A DNA stretch of 64,000 bases from an uncultured Acetatifactor sp. (GTDB lineage Bacteria > Bacillota > Clostridia > Lachnospirales > Lachnospiraceae), in contig CAKSAN010000001.1 of the NCBI GenBank assembly GCA_934436435.1, positions 186,001 through 250,000 on the forward strand. Direction: 5' to 3'. Both the position numbers and the translations under genes were made by a program. Positions 1 to 8,521 of the stretch are shown here, in pieces (the stretch's first letter is position 1; each line of letters begins with the position of its first letter). Below the pieces are notes generated by a model. That model had not been told where the DNA came from. It did no database searches and worked only from the letters and a program-made list of their open reading frames with translations.

Positions 1-506
1 TTCTCCTCCAGCTTTTGATTGATCTTCAGAATCAGAGGATACAAAATAATCGTAACAACAATGGTGTAAAGTGCCTCCGGCAGTATCACACTTGTAAAAT
101 AGTACGGGAAATGAAAACGCCCTCTCAAAAGAAACATCAGAATGTAACAAATCAATCCATAAGAAATATCACTGACAATAATAAGTGCCAGCGGCAGCTT
201 GATATCCTCCGGATAAAAGATCCTGCAGAACTTTCCGTTGACAAAGCCTATGTACATCATGACCATGGCATAAAATCCCAGAAAACTTCCGAAAAAAACA
301 TCGCACAAAAGTCCGCAGGCAAATCCAATCAGAAGCCCCTCTCTCTCTCCTCTCATGAAGCCGAAAGAAGACGTCAGAATGATCATCAGATTGGGAATAA
401 TCCCGCCAAGCGCCAGGCCGTTGAACACACTGCACTGCAGAACAAAGAACAAAAGGATCAGAAGTACTACAACGATCTTGCGCAGAAAGCTGCTGTTATT
501 CTCCAT
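1..506 (-). CDS. mreD: Rod shape-determining protein MreD (C-terminus cut by window edge)
   Basis: The minus-strand frame opens with ATG at 504-506, reads MENNSSFLRKIVVVLLILLF, and runs 168 codons without a stop to the window edge. It is strongly hydrophobic with several membrane segments (about residues 9-30, 34-50, 55-75, 80-90, 105-125 and 140-165), as expected for MreD, a polytopic inner-membrane subunit of the cell-wall elongation machinery. The start lies inside the 3' end of mreC (11-nt overlap), the classical mreB-mreC-mreD order, implying translational coupling. MreD sequences diverge quickly, so the name rests mainly on position, length and topology. The remaining C-terminus lies outside the window. 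Confidence 0.85.
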   Translation of the reverse strand, partial: MENNSSFLRKIVVVLLILLFFVLQCSVFNGLALGGIIPNLMIILTSSFGFMRGEREGLLIGFACGLLCDVFFGSFLGFYAMVMMYIGFVNGKFCRIFYPEDIKLPLALIIVSDISYGLICYILMFLLRGRFHFPYYFTSVILPEALYTIVVTIILYPLILKINQKLEE

Positions 507-1383
507 CGTTGCCTCCTCCCGGAACCTGCTGTTTCTTATCCGTGATCACCAGCACTTCACTCAGATGCTCGAAATCCACCACAGGAGTCAGATACCCGGA
601 TTTCGTCAGATTGTTGGTATCCTTGTTGATCGTGCTGATATAGCCGATCAGAATATTGGGAAGATACTTGTCGCTGATGTCGGAAGTAACGACCTTGTCT
701 CCCTCCGCAACGGCATCCTGACTGTCCACCAGCTTACTGAAGGGAATCACTCCCTGGGCCATCAGCTGTAAGTCTCCGGATACGATCAGATTGTCCCCCG
801 TAGCCAGCGTCATGCCGCTGACATTGGAATTGTCGGATATAATGGATGTCACCCGGGACCAGTTCGGTCCCACGGACGTGATGCGTCCCACCAGACCGCC
901 TCCCGCGATCACATTCATATCATCTGCCAGACCATCGTTGGATCCCTTGTCAATAACAAAGGAAGAATACCAGTTGCCGGAATCTCTGCTGATGATCCGG
1001 GCTCCGATCTTATTGTAGTCACCGTATTCTCCATCCAGTTCCAACAGGCCTCTCAGTTCATTCAGTTCATATTTGTCCTGCTGAAGCAGGGTGTTCTCCT
1101 CCGTCAGGGCAGCTACCTGCTCCTTCAGGGCACTGTTTTCCGCTAAAAGTGTCCGGATCTGTACCAGTTCGTCGGAACGGTTCGAAAGCCATTCTCCGGC
1201 CTTGGCGATTCCCTGCTCAAAAGGAACGACCACGTATCCCACCACCCTGTTAAACGGACGGTTAAATACATTGGTTCCAAAGGTCACCAGCATCATGATG
1301 GTGCACAGGATAGTTAAAATAAAAAGGAGATATTTACTCGGTAAAGTAAACCTCTCCCCTTTTCTTTTTACGACTGGGCTCAT
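496..1383 (-). CDS. mreC: Rod shape-determining protein MreC
   Basis: The 295-residue protein has a short basic cytoplasmic tail, one membrane segment (about residues 18-40), a coiled coil rich in Glu/Leu (about 62-105) and a C-terminal beta-rich extracellular domain containing the GARIISRDSGNWYSS stretch typical of MreC. MreC dimerises outside the membrane and links MreB filaments to penicillin-binding proteins during side-wall growth. Its ATG overlaps the mreB stop by 4 nt (ATGA type), and its 3' end overlaps mreD, so the three genes form one translationally coupled unit. Length is normal for the family. The last roughly 20 residues are polar, glycine-rich tail. Confidence 0.95.
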   Translation of the reverse strand: MSPVVKRKGERFTLPSKYLLFILTILCTIMMLVTFGTNVFNRPFNRVVGYVVVPFEQGIAKAGEWLSNRSDELVQIRTLLAENSALKEQVAALTEENTLLQQDKYELNELRGLLELDGEYGDYNKIGARIISRDSGNWYSSFVIDKGSNDGLADDMNVIAGGGLVGRITSVGPNWSRVTSIISDNSNVSGMTLATGDNLIVSGDLQLMAQGVIPFSKLVDSQDAVAEGDKVVTSDISDKYLPNILIGYISTINKDTNNLTKSGYLTPVVDFEHLSEVLVITDKKQQVPGGGNDGE

Positions 1384-2390
1384 TTACTCATCCCTTCAAT
1401 TGCATAAGCTACCGTTTTATAGTTATCATCCTTGATGATCTTGGCAAGTCCCGTTGCAACGCTGGTCAGCGGATTCTCCGCCACATTCACGTGCAGTCCG
1501 GTACCGGTTGCCAGTCTCTCTGCCAGATGGCTTACCTGAGATGCTCCGCCGGTCAGATAAATACCGTGACGGTAGATGTCCGCTGCCAGTTCGGGGGGCG
1601 TTCTCTCCAGAATCACCTTTACATTATCAATAATGGTATTGAAGTGCTCTTCCAGAGACTCGTCCACCATGCGGGTGGGAATCTCACGCTCCACCGGAAG
1701 TCCTGTGACAATATCTCTGCCGTATACGACAGCTCCCTTGCCCTCTTCTTCCAGCTCTTTCAGTGCGATCTTCACGTTCTCCGCCGTCTTGCCGCCGATG
1801 ATCAGGGAGAATTCTCTTCTGACCGCCGCGCGGATGGCATCGTCGAATTTCATACCGCCCACTTTGATCAGGCGGCTCAGCACGATACCGCCCAGAGACA
1901 GAATCGAGATCTCCGTAGTCTCATAACCGACATTTACCACCAGCACGCCCTGGGAATTTTTCACATCGATATCCAGACCAAGACCGTCTGCCACCGCTTT
2001 CTCCACTACCATGATCTTCTTGGCTTTTACATTGGCGCCCCTGACCAGATCGTAAAACGCTCTCTTTTCCACCTCGGTAACATCCGTAGGTACCGCAATG
2101 AAGAAATCGGAGGACTTGGTATTGCCCTTTTGCAGATCCCCGATAAAATACTTCACCAGAGTCTCCATGTTCTTGATGTCCGCGATCACACCATTGGAAA
2201 GAGGATAAGAAATATGAATATTGCTGGGAGCTTTCTCATACATTTCAAATGCAGAGTTTCCGTAAGCAAATAAAGTATTCTTATTCTCGATGGCAATCAT
2301 ATTCTTCTCGATCATAATGTTGTCATCATTGCGATTATAGATCTTTATGTTGTTGGTACCAAGGTCGATACCGAATGCGTTGTTTGCCAC
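1380..2390 (-). CDS. mreB: MreB/Mbl-family actin-like cell-shape protein with variant phosphate-2 loop
   Basis: The 336-residue actin/HSP70-fold ATPase has the phosphate-1 loop GIDLGTNNIKIY (residues 7-18), the PTDVTEVEKRA segment (101-111) carrying the family's catalytic Glu, and the adenosine motif TGGASQV (280-286). MreB polymerises under the membrane and positions wall synthesis. Oddity: the usual phosphate-2 motif DIGGGTTE is VNVGYETTE here (152-160), so the acidic residue and two glycines are replaced; the flanking SLGGIVLS is normal. It sits directly upstream of mreC (4-nt overlap) and 16 nt after radC, so it is the locus mreB rather than a remote paralogue, although a second MreB/Mbl elsewhere is likely. 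Confidence 0.92.
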   Translation of the reverse strand: MANNAFGIDLGTNNIKIYNRNDDNIMIEKNMIAIENKNTLFAYGNSAFEMYEKAPSNIHISYPLSNGVIADIKNMETLVKYFIGDLQKGNTKSSDFFIAVPTDVTEVEKRAFYDLVRGANVKAKKIMVVEKAVADGLGLDIDVKNSQGVLVVNVGYETTEISILSLGGIVLSRLIKVGGMKFDDAIRAAVRREFSLIIGGKTAENVKIALKELEEEGKGAVVYGRDIVTGLPVEREIPTRMVDESLEEHFNTIIDNVKVILERTPPELAADIYRHGIYLTGGASQVSHLAERLATGTGLHVNVAENPLTSVATGLAKIIKDDNYKTVAYAIEGMSK

Positions 2391-2406
2391 TGTCGTTATC
2401 CCTTTC

Positions 2407-3105
2407 TTATATCAATAATTTTTGCTCTCTGAAACTAGTATACCTGTTATCTCCGATAATAATGTGGTCTAACAGCGGAATATCCATCTGCCTGCCCGCT
2501 TTCGCCACATTGTCCGTCAGTTCTCTGTCAGATGCGCTGGGAGCGGGATCTCCGCTGGGATGATTGTGTACGAGAATAATGCTGACCGCCTTGTCCTTCA
2601 GTGCTTCGAGAAAGACCTCTCTGGGAGAGATCAGTGCCATAGTGACACTTCCGTCCGAAAGCTTTTTCTCCCGGATCAGCTGTCCTTTGGCATCCAGACA
2701 GAGCAGATACACACACTCCGTATCCCGGTGTCTGAGCTTTTCCATGAAATACTCCGCCACATGATCCGCTCTGGTAAAGCAGATCCCTTCTCTGGCTTTT
2801 GCGCGGCTCATCCGGTTGGACAATTCGGCGATGCATTTTAGCTTCACCGCTTTTACCATGCCGATCCCCCGGATCTCCATCAGTTCTTCCACACTCACAT
2901 CATGTAATCCCAAAAGGCCTTCTCTCGGATAGGTGGCCAGTGCAAGCACTTTTTCAGCCAGTGCTACCGCAGAATCCTCCTTTGTACCGGTCCGCAGGAT
3001 AACGGCAAGCAATTCCGCTTCCGTAAGATTCTCCGGCCCGAATTGCAGGAACCTCTCATACGGAAGTCCCTGATCTGTGTTCCTGTGTGCATATTTTTCC
3101 GGCAT
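2407..3105 (-). CDS. radC: RadC-family MPN/JAMM protein
   Basis: The 232-residue protein has an N-terminal helix-hairpin-helix part (about 25-95, including EIRGIGMVKAVKLKC) and a C-terminal MPN domain (about 105-232). The JAMM metal-binding signature is complete: HNHPSGDPAPSASD with H180, H182 and D193. RadC proteins were named for a repair phenotype that was later questioned; biochemical activity remains unsettled. A strong ribosome binding site (AAGGAG, 4 nt before ATG) supports the start. The radC-mreBCD order is widespread in Firmicutes and is seen here with a 16-nt gap, consistent with co-transcription. Confidence 0.95.
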   Translation of the reverse strand: MPEKYAHRNTDQGLPYERFLQFGPENLTEAELLAVILRTGTKEDSAVALAEKVLALATYPREGLLGLHDVSVEELMEIRGIGMVKAVKLKCIAELSNRMSRAKAREGICFTRADHVAEYFMEKLRHRDTECVYLLCLDAKGQLIREKKLSDGSVTMALISPREVFLEALKDKAVSIILVHNHPSGDPAPSASDRELTDNVAKAGRQMDIPLLDHIIIGDNRYTSFREQKLLI

Positions 3106-3139
3106 AAGTCTCCTTCTGCCTTCTCCGACGTATGCTGCC

Positions 3140-3379
3140 CTAACGGATAAAACGATATACCACGAACGCTATGATCACACCGATCACACTGGCTATGGTA
3201 ATGTTAAATTCCAGCCCAAAGGTCAGAATAATGAACCCAAGGTTCAGTTCCACCGGACTGCTGAGTCCGAAATTCTGTCCGTAATTCAGAAAAGTACCGT
3301 CGAAATAAGTCCCTATAAATCTGCCGATCACAAATCCGACCAGTACCAGGACGATCAAAACCCAATTAATTCTCTTCAA
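3140..3379 (-). CDS. DUF4321-like small membrane protein (TTG start)
   Basis: A 79-residue protein starting LKRINWVLIVLVLVGFVIGR, with two hydrophobic segments (about residues 5-22 and 49-77) around a short polar loop. Length and sequence match the DUF4321 family that often lies upstream of radC/mreB in Clostridia; its function is unknown. The frame stays open upstream to an ATG at 3490, but that extension is charged, not family-like, and lacks a Shine-Dalgarno site. A GAGG lies 7 nt before the TTG at 3377-3379, so I start there. It is 34 nt before radC, probably in the same transcript, and 168 nt after the PLP enzyme gene. Confidence 0.75.
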   Translation of the reverse strand: MKRINWVLIVLVLVGFVIGRFIGTYFDGTFLNYGQNFGLSSPVELNLGFIILTFGLEFNITIASVIGVIIAFVVYRFIR

Positions 3380-3547
3380 GGTATTTCCTCTTCTTTCTTC
3401 TGTGTACTCTTCCTGGCAGATCAGTCTCCCCGCGAGTCTGTCCTCCATACGTCTTTTTATACTATCACAAAAAGCTGCTTCTGTACACAAATTTAGTAGA
3501 TTTTATTTTGCGCTTTTTCTACAGGATTCGTAGATTACGGCATCCGT

Positions 3548-4864
3548 TTACAGGGCTTTCCGGATCTGCTCTTCTGTCACGATGCCCTTTTGTACCAGTG
3601 CCTGAAGGGATTTCAGAATGCCGAATTTTGCATGCTGCCAGGTAAGTCCTCCCTGAAAATATACCGCGTAAGGAGGCTTGATGGGACCGTCTGCGGACAG
3701 TTCGATGGAGGATCCGGATACGAAAGCTCCCGCCGCCATGATCACCTGTGCATCATATCCCGGCATGTCCCAGGGTTCCGGGGTTACATGGCTGTCTACC
3801 GGTGCCGCCGCCTGAATGCCCTGACAGAAGCCGATGACTCCCTCAGGCTGCCCGAAGGTCACCGCCTGAATAATATCGTGTCTGCTCTCGCTGCCGTTTG
3901 GCACCACCGCAAAGCCTAATTTCTCGTAAACATTTGCTGCGAAAATTGCGCCCTTCAGTGCTCCCGCCGTTACGGTAGGTGCCAGGAAAAAACCCTGATA
4001 AAAGTCCTTCAGAATACCGAGGGATGCTCCGACTTCCTTGCCCAGTCCCGGGGAGGTCAGTCGATATGCCGCATTTTCCACGCATTCCTTTTTCCCGGCG
4101 ATATAGCCGCCGATGGGTGCCAGTCCGCCGCCGGGGTTTTTGATGAGGGATCCCACGATCATATCTGCGCCCACGTCAGAGGGTTCTATCGTCTCCACGA
4201 ATTCTCCGTAGCAGTTATCTACCATGCAGATCACATCCGGCTTGATGTCCTTGATAAAGGCGATCAGCTCCCCGATCCGCTGTACAGACAGGGTGGGGCG
4301 GGTCTGATAGCCCTTGGAGCGCTGGATCGTTACCAGATGGGTCTTCTCATTGATGTTCTCCCGGATCTTATCGTAATCAAAGCCTCCGTCCGGCAGCAGG
4401 TCTACCTGGCGATAAGTTACACCATATTCTGCAAGAGACCCTTTGGAGGGGCGGATGCCGATGACTTCTTCCAAAGTATCATAGGGTTTGCCTACGGGGG
4501 ACAACAACTCGTCTCCGGGTCTTAAGTTGCTCATCAGAGCCAGTGCCAGTGCATGGGTACCACATGTGATCTGGGGACGCACCAGAGCGTCCTCTGTGTG
4601 GAACGTTGCCGCATAGACCGCCTCTAAGGTATCTCTGCCAAGATCATTATAGCCATAGCCGGTAGTACCCAGCAGGCAGGCTTCACTTACCTGATGCTGT
4701 TGCATGGCTTTTATCACCTTTAACTGATTATACTCCGCATTCTGGTCCACTTCGTCAAAACGCTCCCGCAGGCTTTTCTCTATGGCACATCCATAGTCAT
4801 ATACCGTCTTGCTGATTCCCATGGAAAGATACATTTCTTCATTGCTGTTATTGCTGTTTTTCAT
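3548..4864 (-). CDS. Methionine gamma-lyase-like / aluminium-resistance family PLP enzyme
   Basis: The 438-residue fold-type I PLP protein belongs to the family annotated as aluminium resistance protein or methionine gamma-lyase family (YnbB-like in Bacillus). Visible landmarks are CGTHALALAL (101-110, cofactor phosphate region), the cofactor-binding Asp in CMVDNCYGEF (D216) and the probable Schiff-base lysine in GSLIKNPGGG (K242). The reaction of the family is not firmly established; cleavage of a sulfur amino acid is inferred from the fold. Its start overlaps miaA by 17 nt, so the pair is translationally coupled, a pairing common in Firmicutes. Length is normal. Confidence 0.85.
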   Translation of the reverse strand: MKNSNNSNEEMYLSMGISKTVYDYGCAIEKSLRERFDEVDQNAEYNQLKVIKAMQQHQVSEACLLGTTGYGYNDLGRDTLEAVYAATFHTEDALVRPQITCGTHALALALMSNLRPGDELLSPVGKPYDTLEEVIGIRPSKGSLAEYGVTYRQVDLLPDGGFDYDKIRENINEKTHLVTIQRSKGYQTRPTLSVQRIGELIAFIKDIKPDVICMVDNCYGEFVETIEPSDVGADMIVGSLIKNPGGGLAPIGGYIAGKKECVENAAYRLTSPGLGKEVGASLGILKDFYQGFFLAPTVTAGALKGAIFAANVYEKLGFAVVPNGSESRHDIIQAVTFGQPEGVIGFCQGIQAAAPVDSHVTPEPWDMPGYDAQVIMAAGAFVSGSSIELSADGPIKPPYAVYFQGGLTWQHAKFGILKSLQALVQKGIVTEEQIRKAL

Positions 4865-5822
4865 AGATCCCTTTTTCTCCTAATTCCTTTATCATATATT
4901 CTAAAATTTTCTCTTCGTCATAGTCAAATTGTTGTTTATCCAGCCAGGTAACTTCTTTTTCCCTGCGGAACCAGGTCAGCTGCCTCTTGGCAAAATGTCT
5001 GGTGTCCCGTTTCAGGGTATAGACAGCTTCTTCCAGACTGCATTCTCCCTCCAGATATTCCAGGATCTCCTTGTATCCCAGTCCCTGCATGGATACCATG
5101 CCCCGGTGGCAGCCCATCTCCTTCAGCTGCTTCACTTCCTCCACCAGTCCTTCCGACAGCATTTCATCAATGCGGGTTTCGATCCGCGCATACAGCTTTT
5201 CCCGGTCGTCCGTCAGCACGAAATAGCTGAAATTATATGGACTCGTCCGTTCTTTTTCTCGTTCATTATGAGTAGAGATCGGTTCCCCGGTCAATTCATA
5301 ATATTCCAGTGCACGGATGGTTCGCTTGATATTGTTTGCATGAATGTTATCTGCTGAAACCGGATCAATTTTTCTGAGCATGTCATGTAATACTTCCGGT
5401 CCTTTTTCTTTCGCAAGCTGTTCCATTTTTTCCCGATATTCAGTATTCTCTTCGTTTTCCGTAAAATCAATTTCCCGGAGCACTGCCTGAATGTAGAATC
5501 CGGTACCTCCCACCAGAATGGGGATATGCCCCCTGTCATAGATCTGTTCCATGCATTCCAGACAGCGTTTTTGGAACACCACCACATTAAATTCTTCCCA
5601 TGGTTCCAGAATATCGATCAGATGATGGGGAACTCCCTGCATCTCCTCCGGGCGGATCTTGGCGGAGCCGATATCCATATGTTTATATACCTGCATGGAA
5701 TCGGCTGACAGGATCTCTCCGCCTATGGCCTTCGCCAGTGCAATGGACAGTTTCGTCTTGCCAGCTGCGGTAGGTCCGGTCAGTACGACTAACGGTCTTT
5801 TTATAGATTGTGTTACCGACAT
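4848..5822 (-). CDS. miaA: tRNA dimethylallyltransferase MiaA
   Basis: The enzyme transfers a dimethylallyl group from DMAPP to N6 of A37 in tRNAs reading UNN codons, giving i6A. The P-loop GPTAAGKT lies at residues 16-23 and the DSMQVY substrate motif at 41-46, followed by DIGSAK and HHLIDIL as usual. The 324-residue length is typical. The ribosome binding site AAGGAAG precedes the ATG. The product i6A is the substrate of MiaB, encoded at 13.1-14.5 kb, so both steps of ms2i6A formation are in this window. It lies 19 nt after the LURP-one-like gene in the mutS-mutL block. Confidence 0.97.
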   Translation of the reverse strand: MSVTQSIKRPLVVLTGPTAAGKTKLSIALAKAIGGEILSADSMQVYKHMDIGSAKIRPEEMQGVPHHLIDILEPWEEFNVVVFQKRCLECMEQIYDRGHIPILVGGTGFYIQAVLREIDFTENEENTEYREKMEQLAKEKGPEVLHDMLRKIDPVSADNIHANNIKRTIRALEYYELTGEPISTHNEREKERTSPYNFSYFVLTDDREKLYARIETRIDEMLSEGLVEEVKQLKEMGCHRGMVSMQGLGYKEILEYLEGECSLEEAVYTLKRDTRHFAKRQLTWFRREKEVTWLDKQQFDYDEEKILEYMIKELGEKGIYEKQQ

Positions 5823-5841
5823 AATTCTTCTTCCTTACACA

Positions 5842-6321
5842 TTATCCATTATTATTCTGAGTGCAGTTTGCCGCATCAATGGCGATGACTAACATCAGCC
5901 CTTCCAGTTCGTCCTTCGGATCAGCAAAGTTAATCGTATAGGTATCTCCCCAACGGAACAGTTCCTTCGAGATATGAATGATACTGCTGCATCCGCTGTA
6001 CACATCGTAATCCCATCCCAGGAAATCTCCCTCCACGCGCCAGCCGTTGTAATCGATCTCGTACCTTGGCTTGAAAAAGGAGAACTGCTTACGGATCTCG
6101 CCCTTTATCTGTCCGTTAATTTCGATTTCAAATGCCGGAAGCAGGGTAAACAGCCGCTGTCTGATAACACCCAGTTCACAATTGTTTCTGTCATATACAT
6201 GCAGCTGATGTCCTAAGGAAAAAAACTCCGCCTTTACAAAATATTCTGCATTTTCATTTTCGTCATAGACGTCATAAGAATCTGTCCAGGAAAATACTCG
6301 TTGTTTGATCAGTAAACGCAT
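5842..6321 (-). CDS. LURP-one-related (YxjI-like) protein
   Basis: The 159-residue soluble protein starts MRLLIKQRVFSWTDSYDVYD and shows the pattern of the LURP-one-related/DUF567 family: alternating short beta strands, a 'VYDRNNCELG' turn and an 'FFKPRYEIDYNGW..EGDFLGWDYDV' core, then a terminal helix. The fold resembles the Tubby C-terminal domain; the bacterial role is unknown. Its ATG overlaps the mutL stop (TAATG), so translation is probably coupled to mutL, and miaA follows after 19 nt. The location inside a mutSL-miaA operon hints at a housekeeping role, but nothing in the sequence reveals a ligand or partner. Confidence 0.75.
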   Translation of the reverse strand: MRLLIKQRVFSWTDSYDVYDENENAEYFVKAEFFSLGHQLHVYDRNNCELGVIRQRLFTLLPAFEIEINGQIKGEIRKQFSFFKPRYEIDYNGWRVEGDFLGWDYDVYSGCSSIIHISKELFRWGDTYTINFADPKDELEGLMLVIAIDAANCTQNNNG

Positions 6322-8450
6322 TATACAATCCTCTTAAATTTCTTTTCCAGATCTGTCTCCGTCATGGTAATGATTGTCGGTCTGCCATGGGGACAGTTGT
6401 AGGGGTTATCCAGTGTCAGCAGCTCGTCGATCAGCTCCTCTGCCTCCTGAAAACTCAGGCGGTTGTTGCCCTTGACTGCCGCTTTACAGGACATGGATGC
6501 GATCTCTTCCTCAATGACCTGAAAGCTTCCCCGATTGCCGGTCTCCTGAGACAATTCATCCAGCACTGCCAGAAACAGCTCTCTCTCACTGCATCCGTAG
6601 AGATCCACTGGCACGCTGCGAAGGGCATATTCATTGCCTCCGAAGGCCTCAATCTCAAAGCCCAACTGTGCAAAAGCATCCTCATAGGTGTGGAGAATGC
6701 TTTCCTCCTGCCCGGTAAGGCTGACAATAATGGGTGGCATCAGGCGTTGGGACACCACACTCTTTTCATGGAACTGTTTCATCAGCCTTTCGTATTTTAC
6801 CTTCTCATGGGCCGCATGCTGATCGATGATAAACAGTTTGTCCTCAAACTGGATCAGCCAGTAAGTATCAAAGACCTGACCAATGATCCGGTAGCGGCTG
6901 CGGTTCTGCATGGACAACAGTTTTTCTTCGAATAAGTTCAGCTGCTGCGCACTTTTGACCTCTGGCTCCGGTTCCTGAATGGCTGCTGTTGTGGGCTCCA
7001 TGGATTGTGCAGCAGCCGTGGTGGTTGATGTTTGTTCCGGTGCCTGTACCGATGTCTTCGTTTCTTCCGGCGGCGCCGCTTCCACAAAGAAATCATCCTC
7101 CTGCGGTGCGGCTGTGGTGCCGACTGTTTTGGTTACCTCCACCGCAGTGCCAGACGGGATGGTCTGCGGTCTTTCTGTCGTTGTAGTTCCTGTTCTGTCC
7201 CCTGTACCGGGTTCAACTACAGGCTCCGGCTTCCGGATACTGGTCTGTACTCCTGCGTGATTTTCCTGCCAGATGGGCTTCTGTATAAATTCTCTCCGGT
7301 CTTTGGGCGCCGCCTCGTATTTGGCCGCCTCCATGACACGGTAGCTTTCTTCTCTCTTTTTTTCAAAGACTTCCGGAGTATGCTCCTTCCAGGAAGCTTT
7401 TCTGTCTTCCAGTTCCTTCTTCTGGATCGCCTTTTCATCTTCCAGGGAGGCATCCGGGATCATCTCCCGGTTCCGCAGGGTCATGGCAATTTTCTCGCTG
7501 AGCATTCTGGCAAATGCCATGCCGTCGGAGAACCGCACATCCATTTTGGAAGGGTGTACATTCACATCCACGGTCTCCGTATCCATAGTAATGTGCAGTA
7601 CACACAGCGGAAATTTATGCTGCATCAGATACTGCTTGTAGCCTTCCTCGATAGCTTTGGCAATCACACCGCTGCGGATAAAACGGCCGTTGATAAAATA
7701 GATCTCGAAATTACGGTTGGAACGCACCAGTACCGGTTTGCCCAGATAACCTTCCACCTTGATGCCGTTCTCCTCGATCTGGATGGGCACCAGCTCTGCG
7801 GCGATCTCCCTGCCGTAGATCCGGTAGATGACCTCTCTTAAGTCCCCGTTTCCGGAAGTGTGGAATCTGGTCTGGTTCCCCAGTACGAATTTAAAGGAAA
7901 TATCCGGTCTGGACAAGGCCAGATGCTCCATCAGATCCGTGATATAGCTTCCTTCTGTAGCGGGCTGTTTTAAGAACTTCCGGCGTACCGGCGTATTGAA
8001 AAACAGATTCCGCATGAGGAACGTCGTGCCGTCCGGCGCACCGATCTCATCGATGGACTGTTCCTTTGCCCCTTCCAGCACCATGCGGGTGCCGGTGAGG
8101 TTTTCTTTTCTCTTGGTAATGATCTCCACCCGGGAGACTGCCGCGATACTGGACAACGCCTCACCTCTAAACCCCAGGCTGGCGATATGATTCAGGTCAT
8201 CCGCGTCCTCGATCTTACTGGTGGCATGCCGGAGAAATGCAGTGGGAAGCTGTTCTCTCTCGATTCCGCAGCCGTTATCCGTCACGCGGATGAACTCGAT
8301 GCCGCCTTCCTTTGCCTCCACCGTGATTGCCGTGGATCCGGCATCAATGGCATTTTCCACCAGTTCCTTTACCACACTGGCCGGTCTCTCCACCACCTCA
8401 CCGGCAGCGATCCTGTCGATCGTCCGGGAGTCCAGTACATGTATTCCCAT
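6321..8450 (-). CDS. mutL: DNA mismatch repair protein MutL (endonuclease type)
   Basis: The 709-residue protein starts at MGIHVLDSRTIDRIAAGEVV (ATG 8448-8450); the frame is open 17 codons further, but that part is not family-like. The N-terminal GHKL ATPase shows ENAIDAGST, DNGCGI and GFRGEAL. A Thr/Pro/Glu-rich linker (about residues 350-510) separates it from the C-terminal domain, which carries the metal-dependent nuclease motif DQHAAHEKVKYE (from about 543) and a CPHGRP motif (about 686-691). This marks a nicking MutL, as in organisms lacking MutH. It acts with MutS, encoded immediately upstream (71-nt gap). A short SD (AAGGG) precedes the chosen ATG. Confidence 0.96.
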   Translation of the reverse strand: MGIHVLDSRTIDRIAAGEVVERPASVVKELVENAIDAGSTAITVEAKEGGIEFIRVTDNGCGIEREQLPTAFLRHATSKIEDADDLNHIASLGFRGEALSSIAAVSRVEIITKRKENLTGTRMVLEGAKEQSIDEIGAPDGTTFLMRNLFFNTPVRRKFLKQPATEGSYITDLMEHLALSRPDISFKFVLGNQTRFHTSGNGDLREVIYRIYGREIAAELVPIQIEENGIKVEGYLGKPVLVRSNRNFEIYFINGRFIRSGVIAKAIEEGYKQYLMQHKFPLCVLHITMDTETVDVNVHPSKMDVRFSDGMAFARMLSEKIAMTLRNREMIPDASLEDEKAIQKKELEDRKASWKEHTPEVFEKKREESYRVMEAAKYEAAPKDRREFIQKPIWQENHAGVQTSIRKPEPVVEPGTGDRTGTTTTERPQTIPSGTAVEVTKTVGTTAAPQEDDFFVEAAPPEETKTSVQAPEQTSTTTAAAQSMEPTTAAIQEPEPEVKSAQQLNLFEEKLLSMQNRSRYRIIGQVFDTYWLIQFEDKLFIIDQHAAHEKVKYERLMKQFHEKSVVSQRLMPPIIVSLTGQEESILHTYEDAFAQLGFEIEAFGGNEYALRSVPVDLYGCSERELFLAVLDELSQETGNRGSFQVIEEEIASMSCKAAVKGNNRLSFQEAEELIDELLTLDNPYNCPHGRPTIITMTETDLEKKFKRIV

Positions 8451-8521
8451 ATAAACACCCTTGTCCTTCCGTGACCTGCAAACTTTCTGGTGTTTTAGCA
8501 CCTTGCACAGTCACAAATAAC

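Noticed and set aside
15..545. 176-codon open frame on the plus strand at the window start
   Set aside because: It is antisense to mreD, highly polar and without a ribosome binding site.
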